From Anthoceros angustus (Eukaryota > Streptophyta > Anthocerotopsida > Anthocerotales > Anthocerotaceae): 64,000 bases of DNA. A program made the translations under genes and the position numbers. The stretch lies in contig MU008164.1 in NCBI GenBank assembly GCA_010909165.1, positions 1,488,001-1,552,000 of the forward strand, given 5' to 3'. This document shows, in pieces, positions 22,661 to 34,084 of the stretch; positions within the stretch are counted from its first letter, which is position 1, and the number at the start of each line of letters is the position of its first letter. The notes below the pieces were generated by a model. That model was not told the origin of the DNA, searched no databases, and saw only the letters and a program-made list of their open reading frames with translations.

Positions 22661-22684
22661 AAATCTATGTACTGGTTGGAGAAA
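22648..22684. repeat. 13-bp fold-back at the copia/PPR junction
   Basis: TTTCTCCAACCAG (22648-22660) and its exact complement CTGGTTGGAGAAA (22672-22684) are separated by aaatctatgta, which also follows the right arm. The same structure exists in copy 1 at 19572-19608. It lies exactly where copia sequence ends and PPR sequence begins. Confidence 0.9.
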
Positions 22685-22739
22685 TCTATGTACCTGCTTA
22701 TTCACCTCAACGGTCACCATTGCATGTTTCCTATTAGCT

Positions 22740-24290
22740 CCTGCTGCCCTTCTTTATGTTTCAATCCTGTCTACATCTGACCACACACCTGCATCTGCGT
22801 AGGCATTCACCATGTTCAAGGGTAGGTTTGATGCCATGCTGTTCAGCCATGGAATCAAAGTGCTCGCAACCGTCGTGGACCAGTCCCTCGTGACTGCCAG
22901 CGTTATAAAAGGCAAGTAAAAGTAGCATTACTAGGCTGATAACCGGCAAATAACGCCTTGTGACCTTCATCACAAGTACCATACCCAGATATCAGGGCAT
23001 TCCATGTCACCACATTCTTTGTGTTCGTGTTGTGAAAAACCCTGCGTGCATCTTTCAGTTGACCACATTTTGCATACATGTCCACCAGGCAGGTGCTTTT
23101 TCCACAGTCTGCGCATGCAGCTCCCTGTCCTTCTGTAAGGCACCAGTGCTTTCACAGGCCTTCAGAAGGCAAGCAAATGTAAAATGGTTATCCAAAATGA
23201 GGGATTCTTAATCCATTTGCTCATACACAGCAAGCACCTCTTGGCCAAGACCTTGCTGTGCATACCCAGCAATCAGCGCCGTCCATGTCACCACATCCTT
23301 TGTGGCATACAGTCAAAAACCTGGCGTGCATCTTCCAGTTCACCACATTTTGCATACCCATATATCAGGGTATTCCATGTATCAGGGTATTCCATGTCAC
23401 CACATTCTTTGTGGCCAAGCTGTCAAAGACCCGGCGTGCATCTCCCAGTTCACCACATTTTGCATACATGTCCACCAAGCGGTTGGCCAACGCTACATCA
23501 TCCAGCAGTCCTCTTTTCACCATCTGTGAGTGCAGCTGCCTGCCCTTCTGTATGGCACCAGTGCTCGCACAGGCATTAAGGCAAGTGAAGGTAAAATCGT
23601 CAGCCAAAAGCAGGCCCTCCTGTTCCATTTGTCCATGCACAACAAGCGCCTGATGTTCAGGCCCTTGCTGGACACACCCAGCTATCAGGGCATTCCATGT
23701 CACCACAATCGTTGTGGGCATGCTGTCAATACCTTCCTTGCATCTTGCAGTTCACCACAGTTACATCTCCACCAGGCAGGTGCCAACAAACAAGTCAGGA
23801 GGAATGCCATTGAGCAACACATCACAGTGCACTTTTCTGCCAGATTCCAAGTCGGCAGCAAATGCACAAGCTTGAAGGGCAGCTAGATAGGCGTGAGCAT
23901 CCGCCTTCACTCCAGACCTGCACATCTCAAGATACAAGGTACGGCCCCATTAGGTTTCCCATGCTTAGCGTAGGCGGAGATTATGTTAGACCAGACAAAG
24001 GCATTCGGTTTGCCCACCCTGGTACGCACATCCCTGGCCTCCTCCAGCCTACCTCCACGTGCATACATGCGCAAGATATGGTTCCCCGAGTATGCATTTT
24101 GACAGTGAGATCATGAACTCGTCGCCCACAACCAAAATCCTTCTTAGCTGTACACAGTTTCAGCACGGTGTAAACCAAAGACTTAGAAACAGCAGGCCTC
24201 AGAAAGCTTTCCCCGAACCCGGAGGGCTGGAATGCGAACAAGGCTGTGCATACGCACCTAAATGAAACACTATAAGACAAGGCAACTTAC
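22740..24290 (-). pseudogene. PPR protein pseudogene, copy 2
   Basis: Read on the minus strand from about 24270, there is Y-T-V-L-K-L-C-T-A-K-K-D and V-H-D-L-T-V-K-M, then (23721-23365) T-W-N-A-L-I-A-G-C-V-Q-Q-G, L-V-D-M-Y-A-K-C-G-E-L-G-D-A-R-R-V-F-D and N-V-V-T-W-N-T-L-I, then (23085-22903) another V-D-M-Y-A-K-C-G and V-V-T-W-N-A-L-I-S-G-Y. These are PLS-class PPR motifs in correct order. Several frameshifts and stops separate them and no E/DYW tail is seen before the copia junction at about 22690. The normal role would be organellar RNA editing or processing. Confidence 0.8.
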
Positions 24291-24608
24291 CTACCGACCC
24301 CAAAGCATCAAGCAAGCTGCCAACTTTCACCTACATTACAAATGTGCGCAGGCCGGGAGCCGCATATTTCTTGAGGACTCAAATGACAGATTTGAAGACA
24401 AACCTCCACAAGAATTGGGCTTGTGCTCAACTCAGACTTCACAAACGGTGTGTGCCAGATTGGGGAGCAAAATGAGAAAACCCACCTCGGACATTGCTCC
24501 GAGTGACTAGCAGACGAGGTGTCGCTGCATCTGCGTGAGGCATGCCTGCTTGGGTTTGTGACTGGAGATTTTCCATGCACACATTTTTTTCTGCGGACAG
24601 AGCTGGAT

Positions 24609-25682
24609 CTATGTTACCTGCTCGGAAGAAGAAGGAGAAGTATCGGGGGGATCCGATATTGCTGTTGCATGGAGGAATGGTGGGTGCAGCAGGAGCATGA
24701 GGATTCCACCAGCAACAGCGACGTTGAGGGATTCGAATCGGCCGGGCATGGGGATGCAGATCCGGGAGCAGGCCTGGCGGGCCTCCTGCGACAGGCCCTG
24801 CCCTTCGCTGCCCAGCACCAGGCAGATCCCGGGGCGGTGGAGCACGGCCTGGGGGGGCAGCCCATCCGGGGCCGCGTCAGCTGCAAGCATGGCGAGCTGG
24901 TGCTCTTCCGCGAGGGCCAGGAGCGGGCTCCACCCGCCCAGGGAAGCCATGGGAACTCTGAGGCAGGCCCCGCGGGAGGCCCGCACCGCCTTCGGGTTGA
25001 AGGGGTCGCAGCAGCCCGGAAGCAGCAAGACAGCGTCCCAGGCGAAGGCGGCTGCGGATCGCAGCAGGCTGCCCAGGTTTCCGGGGTCCTGCACTCCGTC
25101 CAGAGCCAGGACGCGGCGGGGAGGAGAGGGGAGACATGCCCAGCTCACGAGCTGGGCGGGGGAGCAGCCGGGACCCAGGAAGGAGGGTGGTAGGGAAAGC
25201 AGACCCGCAGCAGACACGGCGTCCGGGGAGTCCACGCCTGCCAGCTTCCGCATCACGGCCGGGCTCACAGTGACCGTGCGCCGGGCCATGGCAGGAGGTG
25301 GAGAGGAGTTTTGCAGGAGGAGGAGGAGGAGGAGCTCGGTGGGCGGTAGGGAGAGGGAGAGCTCGCGAAGGGGCGTGGCGCCCACCACCAGCAGCTTGCG
25401 GTGCTCGTGCCTGTAGCTGCTGCTCTGCCGCAGCTTCACCAGGTGCTTCACGAAGGGGTTGCTGGGGCTGGAGATGGTATCCACATGCGCCGCCAGCTCT
25501 GCGTCCTCCGCTTCTCTTGCTCCTGCTGCCTCGCCTTCTGAATCCTCCACTTCCGCTTCCCTCTGCACATGTTTCTGCCGCGGGGCGTCCGCCCTCGCCA
25601 TCTGGCGTGGCGGTGGTGGCCTCTCGCTTGCTCGGGACTTGAGGAAGCCCGCAGCAAAGGACGCGCTGGTGATGGCCGCCAT
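24609..25682 (-). CDS. SpoU/TrmH-family RNA 2'-O-methyltransferase, probably plastid
   Basis: The single-exon frame encodes 357 residues from the Met at 25682 (M-A-A-I-T-S-A-S-F-A-A-G-F). The frame is open for 71 codons upstream, but this start gives a plausible chloroplast or mitochondrial transit peptide rich in Ala, Ser and Arg. The three SpoU motifs are clear: LDGVQDPGNLGS (residues 194-205), LGSEGQGLS (290-298) and IPMPGRFESLNVAVAG (310-325). These form the trefoil-knot AdoMet site that methylates ribose 2'-OH in rRNA or tRNA. An N-terminal substrate-binding part (S-S-P-S-N-P-F-V-K-H-L-V-K-L) fits the RlmB/TrmH group. Coding DNA is much richer in GC than its flanks and has no intron. The target base is unknown. 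Confidence 0.85.
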   Translation of the reverse strand: MAAITSASFAAGFLKSRASERPPPPRQMARADAPRQKHVQREAEVEDSEGEAAGAREAEDAELAAHVDTISSPSNPFVKHLVKLRQSSSYRHEHRKLLVVGATPLRELSLSLPPTELLLLLLLQNSSPPPAMARRTVTVSPAVMRKLAGVDSPDAVSAAGLLSLPPSFLGPGCSPAQLVSWACLPSPPRRVLALDGVQDPGNLGSLLRSAAAFAWDAVLLLPGCCDPFNPKAVRASRGACLRVPMASLGGWSPLLALAEEHQLAMLAADAAPDGLPPQAVLHRPGICLVLGSEGQGLSQEARQACSRICIPMPGRFESLNVAVAGGILMLLLHPPFLHATAISDPPDTSPSSSEQVT

Positions 25683-25849
25683 AGCCGACTGCTGGACGAT
25701 CTCGCTCGAGGACTGAGGCCGTTTCAAATGCGTCTCCAATGGGTAAAGGGGACTGCCTACCTTTAGTACACTGAAGAACAATGTAGCGCAGTCTGGTTGT
25801 ACATCTGTGAAACAAGTTGAACACCACCTCACTGTTGCCTCTGCAGGAT

Positions 25850-28800
25850 AACGGGTGCGGCTTTCTTCTTGCATTCGTGTGCCTCCTCCAGGCATGTGCG
25901 AATCTGGGCACCCCTCAGCTTTCTAGAAGGGAAGGCATCTTCACGGGCAGATTCAGAGGGAGGACGTGAAGGTGTTGCATCTGTAGCGAGCATGTTAGTG
26001 AACAAGTATGCAAAGGGCGGCGGCTTGGAACATGGCTCGGAGAGGGTTGGAGGACTTGGTGAAAAAGATGGGGTGACATGGCTGAGAATTCCCAGGAGCG
26101 CATGGGGCAGGAACCTCTTCGTCTCTTTAATACTCAATTCCTCGACTTTTGTGTGCTTCCTCAAGGCATGAGCAAATGTGGCCGCTTTGCGTGTGGGAAG
26201 GCAGCTACATGCACAGACTGTAGAAAATGGGCGTCAAGATGGAAGTTCGGGAACTGGTGCACAGTATTTTGGTCGGTAATGAGCAGCATCCCCGAGCACG
26301 TCTCCATCCATAGATCGAAGTGAAAGGGAGGATGCATTCCAATGCTGGACTGGCCGCAACAGGACACATGACTACTTGGCATATGCCCCCAATATCGATC
26401 GGGAAGAACATATTGGCGGTCACAGGGAAACGAACCGGTCATCAGATGCATGCCATATGAAGGTGCTGACGAGAGCCGCCTGCCTGGTCGACATGTATGC
26501 TAATAAATGTGGCGAATTGGATTGTGTACGCCAGCTTCGACCGCTTAGCAACAAAACTCCAAGCTGGGTCGGAGCTAAATCGATAGTCGGGAAACGAACG
26601 GTGGTATTGGGGCTGCATTTGCCCATACCACTAGACCACTCATGCTATCACATTGGGACCTGACATGCAAAAAATTTATTCATCAACCCGCCGTGCAAAC
26701 GAAATTTCCGACCTGCGGCCTACCCGCTTCCTGTCCAAACGAACGGGTGCTTCTCCTCGTTCCAAGAAACTCATAGCTGCGTATTCAGATAGGCAATTTA
26801 ACAGCTTGCCCACAAAAAAATGTGGTGGATATAGATATGAAACAAAGCTTCGGTATGGACAAGTGGAGCAGAAGGGCGTTTTCTTGTGAGTGGTGTGGAC
26901 GAATGGAAGAGTCAGGCCTGATTTTGGCTGACAATGTCACTTTTGATTCCCCTCTGAAGGTCTGTACAAGCTCCAGAGGGGCAGGCAGCCACACTTGCAG
27001 AAGAACAGAGCAAGATCATGGCTGCCACCTGCCTTGAGAACATCTATGGAAAATGTGCGAATTTCGAGTATGCCAAAGGATCGACAACATGTCAATAACT
27101 GCTCAATCAAGGCAGGCGCGACGCCACCACAATATGGTAATCAGATTCCGTAACCGGGGCTCGAACCCGGGTCGCCTGGGTGAAAGCCAGGTATCCTAAC
27201 CACTAGACTATTACGGATGTATATGAAAATATTGGCAACTTTTTCTTGTTGTAACCTTAAAAAAGAGCGTCTCAGGCTTCACACCGCACATCTTCCTGCG
27301 CTTCGCATACCGCCATCCCTCCTACCTGCATTTCGCCAACCATCAGCCGAAGTTAGAAGACGTCACAAATCCAGGCAAAGCGGCATCCAGAGGTGCAGTT
27401 GGCCGCATATGCGCACGGCCACAGGGTCATGATTGAGTATTCCCAGCAGCGCATGGGGCAGGAACCGCTTCCTCTCTACAGTACAGCATGCTGTTCCAAT
27501 TCCTCGACATTTGTGTGCCTCCTCAAGGCATGAGCAAATGTGGCCGCTTTGCATGTGGGAAGGCAGCCACATGCACAGATTGTAGCACATGGGCTTCAAG
27601 GGAGCATGGTTAACGACCAGCAAGTGTTTCATGCTTTGCCCGAATGGGATGTTGTTGTCTGGTGGATCTCCTGGGTCATGCTGGACAGCTTAATGAGGAA
27701 TCAGGCTTGGTCAGGTCAATGCCTCAGTGTGGCATACAGTCTGTTGGGTGATTGTCGAAAGTGAAATAATGTAGAGGCTGGACGCCATGTTTTCAATCAG
27801 TTAGTGAGGCTACACAGGGATGATATTCCCCACTGTACTAACTACCCGGGTTTCAACCGAGTGTCAGGCTGTTACATTCAGTTCTTGCAACTCATATACA
27901 AACTTGTGCGATGGGATCGATTTTCCGGCTCTGCGTTCGAAGAAACTTATCGCTGCATATCGACAGCTTGTCAACAAATAAGCTCGGAAGAGCGTTTTCT
28001 ATGGAGAGATAAAGGTAGGAGGCGATTTTGTGGTATGGACGAATGGAAGAGCAGAGCTGGCTGACATTATTACTTTTGCTTGCTTTCTGAAGGCTTGTAC
28101 AAGAACTGGTGCCTCACAGAGAGAGACAGGCAGCTACGCTTACAAATTGTGGTAAGAAGACTGCTACATAACACACTTGTTGGCACCTGCCTGGTGGACA
28201 TGTATGCGAAATGTGGCGAATGAAAGATGCACGCCGTGTTTTGGACAGCTTCGCCACAAAAACCTGGGCACAGACAGGTTGACAAATAGATTAATATATC
28301 CGATTGGAAGTACTTTGCAGCCACACAGAGGATGTAGTTGTGTCAGGAACGACCCTGATATCTGGGTATGGTGCTTGTGATGGAGGGGCTTACATCTGAG
28401 AAGAACGCAGTGGCACAAAACCCTGGGCACAGACATGATTGCCAAAGAGATTAGAACAGATTAGCGAAATTCTGCGGTACCTGATCGAATTATGCACCAT
28501 TCAAAGTGACCTCCCATCTGCCCAGGAGCGGGAGACCCCTTTTTTTTGGGACTACAATGTGGTGGGACAGCAGACCCATACATATCAAAAGCACTCCCGC
28601 TCGCTTAACTTGAGGGGCTGGCGAGATCTGTGGTTAAACAACAAGTTCAAGCCAGCTTGGGTTGATGAAAAGCTCGTCTCCTTCAATATGCTGATGGATC
28701 ATGCTGTCTCCCCTTCCAAGTCCAACTCTCGGGATAAGCCTGAACCTGGCAGGCGTGCAGGATCGGAAACGGGCGTCATAACGGATGGAACCTTGACATA

Positions 28801-30545
28801 ACCTGTTATGTCAGCATGGGAAGCTTTCTAGGGCCGTTGGAGCCATGATTGGCTGCACATCAACCAGACGCGAAAACACCAAACGTTATCGACTGATTCG
28901 ACACCCAGAGCAGCTCGAGGGGTCTGCCGTCGTGTCCCACCTGCCGACCTTCCAGAGACTGCACCCGGCGCAGTTTTAACAACATTCCCCGCACTCCTTC
29001 CTGCATTTCGCAAACCAGTCGCCGAAGTTAGGAAACGTCACAAATCCAGGCAAAGCGGCATCCACAGGTGCAGTTGGCCTCATATGAGCACAGCCCCATG
29101 CTTGGCCTTATGAGGCGGATGCGTAGGTCAGCAGAGAAGGTGGATGGTCACGTCTTTGTAGCTGCTCGTCAAGCTTGTGCATTTGCCGCCGACTTGGAAT
29201 CTGGCAGAAATTGCACTGTGATGTGTTGCACAGTGACATTCCTCCTCACTTGACTTGTTTATTAGCACCTGCCTGATCTCCTTGCCGGTGGCATGGTGGA
29301 CATGTATGCAGAATGTGATAAACTGAAAGATGCACTCCGGGTTTTTGACAGCATGAACACAAAAAATATGGTGATGAACGAACCTGCTGCGATGCTGATA
29401 TGTAACCAGCGACACAAAAGACGGGGCACAGACAGGTTAGCAATCAGGTTAGATCAGATTGAGAATACCCTTCCTTTCGTACTACAACGGCTGCAGTGCC
29501 TAACACAAAGGATGTGGTGACAGGGACGATCCTGGCATCTGGTGCTTGTGACGAGATATCCGAAGATGGAACGCAGTGGCACAAAAACCTGGGCACAGAG
29601 TGAGCAAATAGATTAGATCAGATTGGGAATAATCTGCAGTGCCTGATCGAAATTAACAAACAGACAAGTGGCGCACCATTTGCTGCAGTTGCCCCGACTG
29701 GTTTTCCAGCGATGATCGTCGCCAAGCAGCAGGAGCACTTGTGGCAACAAATTTTTTCTGGGCTCTACCATGTGGTGGGATAGCAGACGAGATAAAGACG
29801 AACTCCCGATCGCCTGACTTCCGGTGCAAAAGGGTCTGGCGAGGTCCCGTGGTTAAACAGGACGGTTCAGCCAGCCAGGGATGTTTGAGCCAGCATGGGT
29901 TGATGAGCAGCTCGTTTCCTTGGATATGCAGATTTTGCCTCTCCTTCACGAAGTCCAGCTCTCCGGATAAGCCTGAACCTGGCAAGCGTGCAGGATCGGA
30001 AATGGGCACTGTGACGGCTGTAACCGTGAGCACGTTATGACAGCAGGGGACGCTTTCTGAATCTGTTGGGGCCCTGGAGCCCTGGAATCTCTGGCGCAGA
30101 CAGACTCTGCTATTCCTCAGTATGGAAATTGGTCACTTGGCCTTTCCTTCCAACTAGAGCTCTCCAGACAAGCCTAAACCTAGCAACCTCTGAAGAGCTG
30201 ACTCCCTGAATTAGCCACAGTCTAGCAGGGAGTGGAAGCCGCAAACCTTGTAATAAAGTTGCAAGGCATGATTTGGCTGCACATCAACCAGAGGTGGAAA
30301 CCCACATCTGTACCGAAATCAGCTCAAGGAGTCTGAAATGGTGGCACACCTGCTTACCTTCCAGTGAGGCCTGCACCCGACGCAGTTCTAGAAACATCCT
30401 CAGCACTTATTCCTGCATTTAGCACACCAGCAGCCGAAGTTAGAGAACGTCCTCTCGTGCTAGGCAGTGGCACGTTGGCTGGAAGAGGATCCGGCAGCAA
30501 CAGATAAACGCAAAAAGGCATCCAGAGTGCAATCGGCCTCAATAG
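25850..30545. pseudogene. Tandem array of decayed PPR-gene pieces
   Basis: Plus-strand frames show short PPR relics: R-M-E-E-S-G-L-I-L-A-D-N-V-T-F (26905), C-A-F-A-A-D-L-E-S-G-R (29185), M-V-D-M-Y-A-E-C-D-K-L-K-D-A (29293) and H-A-Q-I-V-A-H-G (27560). Non-PPR blocks recur in order: one with aagttag(g)a..acgtcacaaatccaggcaaagcggcatcca at 27290-27420, 28970-29097 and (weaker) 30380-30545; another with gataagcctgaacctggca and gattggctgcacatcaacca at 28620-28870 and 29840-30300. So a roughly 1.5-kb unit was amplified two or three times and then decayed. No open gene remains. Confidence 0.6.
27146..27217 (-). tRNA. tRNA-Glu (anticodon TTC)
   Basis: The complement folds as a 72-nt tRNA: acceptor TCCGTAA/TTACGGA (7 perfect pairs), anticodon stem CCTGG/CCAGG with loop CTTTCAC and anticodon TTC (27182-27184), T arm CCGGG TTCGAGC CCCGG, discriminator A. 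A box TAGTCTAGTGG and B box GGTTCGAGCC fit RNA polymerase III promoters. No CCA is encoded and no intron is present. No T-run terminator follows within the next 45 bases, so transcription end is uncertain. It sits alone among PPR debris. Structure supports a functional gene. Confidence 0.9.
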
Positions 30546-30957
30546 GGTTGCTACGCTGCAGCTCCAGGCTCAAGCTTGACCATCGACAAGGCTGACACCG
30601 GGACGCCGCCTGCAGGCAGAGAGAAAAATGTAGGCAATACAAACTCGGGCACAAATTAGCCGATGCCTTCTCTATCCGTGCGGCGAGCGGGCAAAACCCA
30701 CCGTAAGTACTGTACACAGTCACGTCTCTCATAAAGGATGCATGACCAGATCTAGAAGGAGGCGGAAGGTTGTGACGTGGTACATGATCCGCAACTGGGC
30801 AGTGGACATCGAACCGCGGGAGGCTCGGACCGGGCGGTGGGCTGCATGCAAACTGCGGGAGCTCCACGTTGTCGGAACGCCCAAGGTAGTCGGACTGCGT
30901 GAAAACTTTTAATTCAAAAATTCGGTCCATTGGCTTGGACAGTTGGTTAAGCATTGG

Positions 30958-31250
30958 GTTGATAACACAAAGATCCCAGGATCAAAACTTGTTGTCACAC
31001 AAAGATCCCATGATCAAAACTTGTTGGATCAAAACTTGTTGGTTACAAAAAGATCCCAGGGTCAAAACTTGTTGGTTACACAAAGATCCCAGGATCAAAA
31101 CTTGTTAGTTAAATGTGTGTCCAAATGGCTTAGGCCACAACGCAGTGATTAAGCATCCTGAGCTTAGATCGGTACTTGCAGTAATTAAGCATCCTGAGCT
31201 TAGATCGGTACTTAGATGGGGTGTCTAAAGATCGATACTTAGATGGGGTG
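30958..31250. repeat. Tandem repeats of about 33 bp and 45 bp
   Basis: At 30958-31115 variants of acaaagatcccaggatcaaaacttgttgg recur four to five times. At 31140-31250 taagcatcctgagcttagatcggtact occurs twice and (tac)ttagatggggtg twice. The word tagatggggtgcctaga(c/a) reappears at 32435, near a second caccatggt(g/a)caa at about 32496. Confidence 0.75.
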
Positions 31251-31330
31251 CCTAAAGGGAGTGGATGCCCTTGGTGCAAGTAGCTTAGGCACACCATGGT
31301 ACAAGTTGTTAAGTACCAAGTCTCATGATG

Positions 31331-31380
31331 AAAATCCGTCCTTAGTGGACTTAAATAAATTCTTCTTCTTCTTCTACATA
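31331..31380 (+). repeat. Retroelement-like terminus
   Basis: The sequence ccttagtggacttaaataaa followed by ttcttcttcttct matches, allowing a few changes, 58713-58750 on the plus strand and the complement of about 849-883. This looks like the same 3' end (with a polyadenylation-like aataaa and a TTC-rich tail) of one dispersed repeat family. Confidence 0.5.
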
Positions 31381-31382
31381 TC

Positions 31383-32690
31383 ACCCCATTTCTGAGGGCT
31401 CGTTACCCCCTTGAGAGAGTTCTTAGACCGTTGGCACCGCGATAAGCTTAGGTTTATGGTGCAGCCGAAACTGCGTGCACCGAAAGTAACCGACAATGGG
31501 CCCGTGTATTGCTGGTCCTGTGGGTTGGCAATTAAATTCCATCGTGCACCCCTAGTCGTTGATCTTTGCAAAGCTAGGCAACAGCCTAAGGCTTCCAACT
31601 ACTAAAGTAAAAGTGACCTTAGGTTTTAGGATACAGGATAAGGATAGCTAAGTATGAACTGCATGGAAAGAGCAAAAGGGCTCTACATCTTGACAACCAA
31701 TATTAACTCTACACAAGTTTACAAAGACTGTTACAATTCAAAGGATTCATAAAACCATTGACAAGTAGGAAAAGCTTCACCTCTCAACGAGCTATTATTT
31801 TAGCAGTCACAAGGGAACTCTAAGAACCCAAGGTCATGCCCATGTCATTTTATTAAGAATTGCACTTTCAATTATTATCATCATAAGATATTATCTCCCT
31901 ACTTCCATGGCCCTACCGGTCCGCCTACTATAAAATTCCTGCCCTCATCCCTACAATGTGGGGGCCATCTATTACGAAAACTCTGCCCGCATCCCCGCAG
32001 CAGCGACCTTGTCTCACTAAAATCCCGCCCGCCTCGGTCCGAGGTCACGCTGTAAGTCAGTTACAAAATCCTACCATTGTTCCCGCGTTGTGCGGGGCCA
32101 TGTGTTACAAAAATCATGCTCTCAGTCCCCCAATGTGTGGCGCCGCCTGTTGTAAGAGCTTATGGGGCTGTCTGATACAAAAAATTGCTGCTCTATGTAG
32201 GGCCGCATGTGGTAAGAGCTCTGCAGGGCTACTTTGATTAAATCTTTGTCCGAGACTTTGATGTACACTTTGAAATATTTATATACTTTTCAAAATTATA
32301 AAAAGAAAGATAAATATCTATAAAGTCTCTGAAGTCGGTGAAAAAAATAATGGGATAGGTACACAAGAATATTGTCACTAAATAAATAATGGGATACACA
32401 TTTATAAGAAAGTTGCTGTTTTACGCACTTCACCTAGATGGGGTGCCTAGACGAACAGGGGCCTTGATGCTTGATGCGATAGGTTCTGAGTACACCATGG
32501 TGCAAAAGTCCATTCAAACCACATACATTACTAGTACACTCGAGTTTAGTCACCCAACCTCGCGAAAGGGCCCGCCCAGCGGACAACAACATTCTGATGG
32601 ACGATACTTTTGCCCGCGGTTGATGCACAGAACGATGGCCACTGAGGGAGGAAGTTGTACGTTTGTTGGACATAACGAGTTTGCGAGGGT
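31383..32690. other. Intergenic DNA with degenerate 60-bp repeats
   Basis: No gene is recognised. At about 31958-32236 a loose unit (tgtg-gggccatgtgttacaaaaatc-tgc) recurs four times, much diverged. An AT-rich stretch lies at 32250-32400. Confidence 0.5.
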
Positions 32691-34084
32691 CTAGATAATG
32701 ACCTCCTCGGAATCGTCACCGAGGTCAGGTTTGACAACATCGATCAGGGTCCACCCACCTTGGCCTGCAAGCTCGAAAGCCTGCGAAGAAACTGGTTAGA
32801 AAGAATTTTGAAGGCAGGGCAGCTTGAGATGTGAAGAGAAAGAGGGCAAGTTGGGTGGCATACTTCTTGCCAGGAGGAACCATTTGCTTCCAGCACAGCA
32901 GCATTTGCAGTTTTGAGCTCCACAGGGATGCCTGATAACACACTGGCTGCCTCTTCCCAGCCTCGGTTATGGCCCATGCACCTGATTTGGGAAGGAAATG
33001 TGTGAGGTTCTATAGCTAGCACAAGGCACGGTTGAGCGGTGAGGAGCAATTACAACAGAACCCACATGACGGTCTTCATGTCGTCGGACGAGTAGTCGAG
33101 GATGCTGCGTTGAAGGTGCTCTGCGGTATGGCCATCCATGGCTGAGACTGAATAGAAGCTGGCAAGGAAGTACACTTGGGCTTTCACCAGCTCTCCTACA
33201 TGTTGTTGCATGACTTGCAGTGTCTCTCTGGTCCTTATAGAATCACTGGAATGGCAAGGTTGAAGGGTAAGGAGCACATGACCATGCAAAAGCACAAAAC
33301 ACAAGGTCAAGCACGAGCACGTTGTAAGTCACAAGCTCAAGTCACGGTCACGCATCGTACCTGCACAAGATGAGGTCTGGAAATAAGCCTCTGCACCACA
33401 GCTTGGAAGCAATGCCAGCAGCAGCTTGACGCCCCTGCTCAGTCAATGGCCTCAGATGATCTGGCCTCCATCCAGCAAGTGAATAGCTCGGTTAGCCTTC
33501 CTTCGCACTGGCAGCAACAACAGAGGAAAGAAATTTGCAGAACTGCACAATCCAATGAAGCACATGTTGAAGGGCCTATAGCAGCAAAGTGTCAAATGCC
33601 TGCCAACACAGATCACAGCCCACGGGAAGCACACCACGGACATGAGACTCTCGGACACCGCACAGGACTCCATGTTGCACATACGCATGCCATGAGGAGC
33701 ACAACAACCATGAATCCCAAGATTGCAGTGTTATGAGCAACGAGCACCTTTGATGGACCGATCTGCCCAGGAGCTATCAGCATGACGCAGGAGAATGAGT
33801 CGCCGGGTGCAATGTGAGCTGCCAAGGCCCACAGAGTCGGACACCGCAATCTCGGTCGCGGCAATTGCTTGGGTGTGGGATCGCCGGGCAGGCCTGCCTC
33901 GCCTTCCCCCATGACTGGTAGCACAGAAACACTGAGCAGAATGCATGGGCACCATCGCACGGCCCAGCCTGAAGCTCATGGTAGAGGCAAGATTCCGGCC
34001 ATCGTCACCTGCGAGGCCTCTGCTTGCGTTGCTCACGGTGCAGCATGAACTGTGCCCGAGCTGCTGCATCGCCGCAGTGGCCAT
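32691..34084 (-). CDS. SixA-like histidine phosphatase, plastid-targeted, 5 exons
   Basis: Exons (minus): 34084-33748, 33460-33361, 33245-33054, 32981-32864, 32780-32691; total 837 nt, 278 residues, every junction GT-AG and in phase. Exon 1 has a Ser/Arg/Ala-rich transit-peptide-like N-terminus and the catalytic RH(A) motif L-I-L-L-R-H-A-D-S-S-W. Exon 2 has L-T-E-Q-G-R-Q-A-A-A, exon 3 S-D-S-I-R-T-R-E-T and exon 4 the second active-site His in C-M-G-H-N-R-G-W-E-E-A. These are the histidine phosphatase (phosphoglycerate mutase-like) branch-1 motifs in SixA order. SixA removes phosphate from histidine in bacterial phosphorelays; the plant plastid substrate is not known to me. It is divergent from PAC (364 bp). 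Confidence 0.85.

Larger units (their letters stand above)
21166..24396. repeat. Large tandem duplication, second copy
   Basis: See the first copy at 18113-21165. Here the 5' part (about 21250-21640) is the indel-rich one relative to copy 1, while everything after 21650 is cleaner than copy 1. The eroded sequence therefore forms one continuous block (about 18690-21640) that straddles the junction. Confidence 0.85.

Noticed and set aside
24697-25911. Overlapping long frames on both strands across the methyltransferase gene
   Set aside because: High GC suppresses stops; only the minus frame from 25682 carries the three SpoU motifs.
31374-31605. Small overlapping frames of 64-74 codons on both strands
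   Set aside because: No similarity to anything I know and no splice context; adjacent to repeat DNA.
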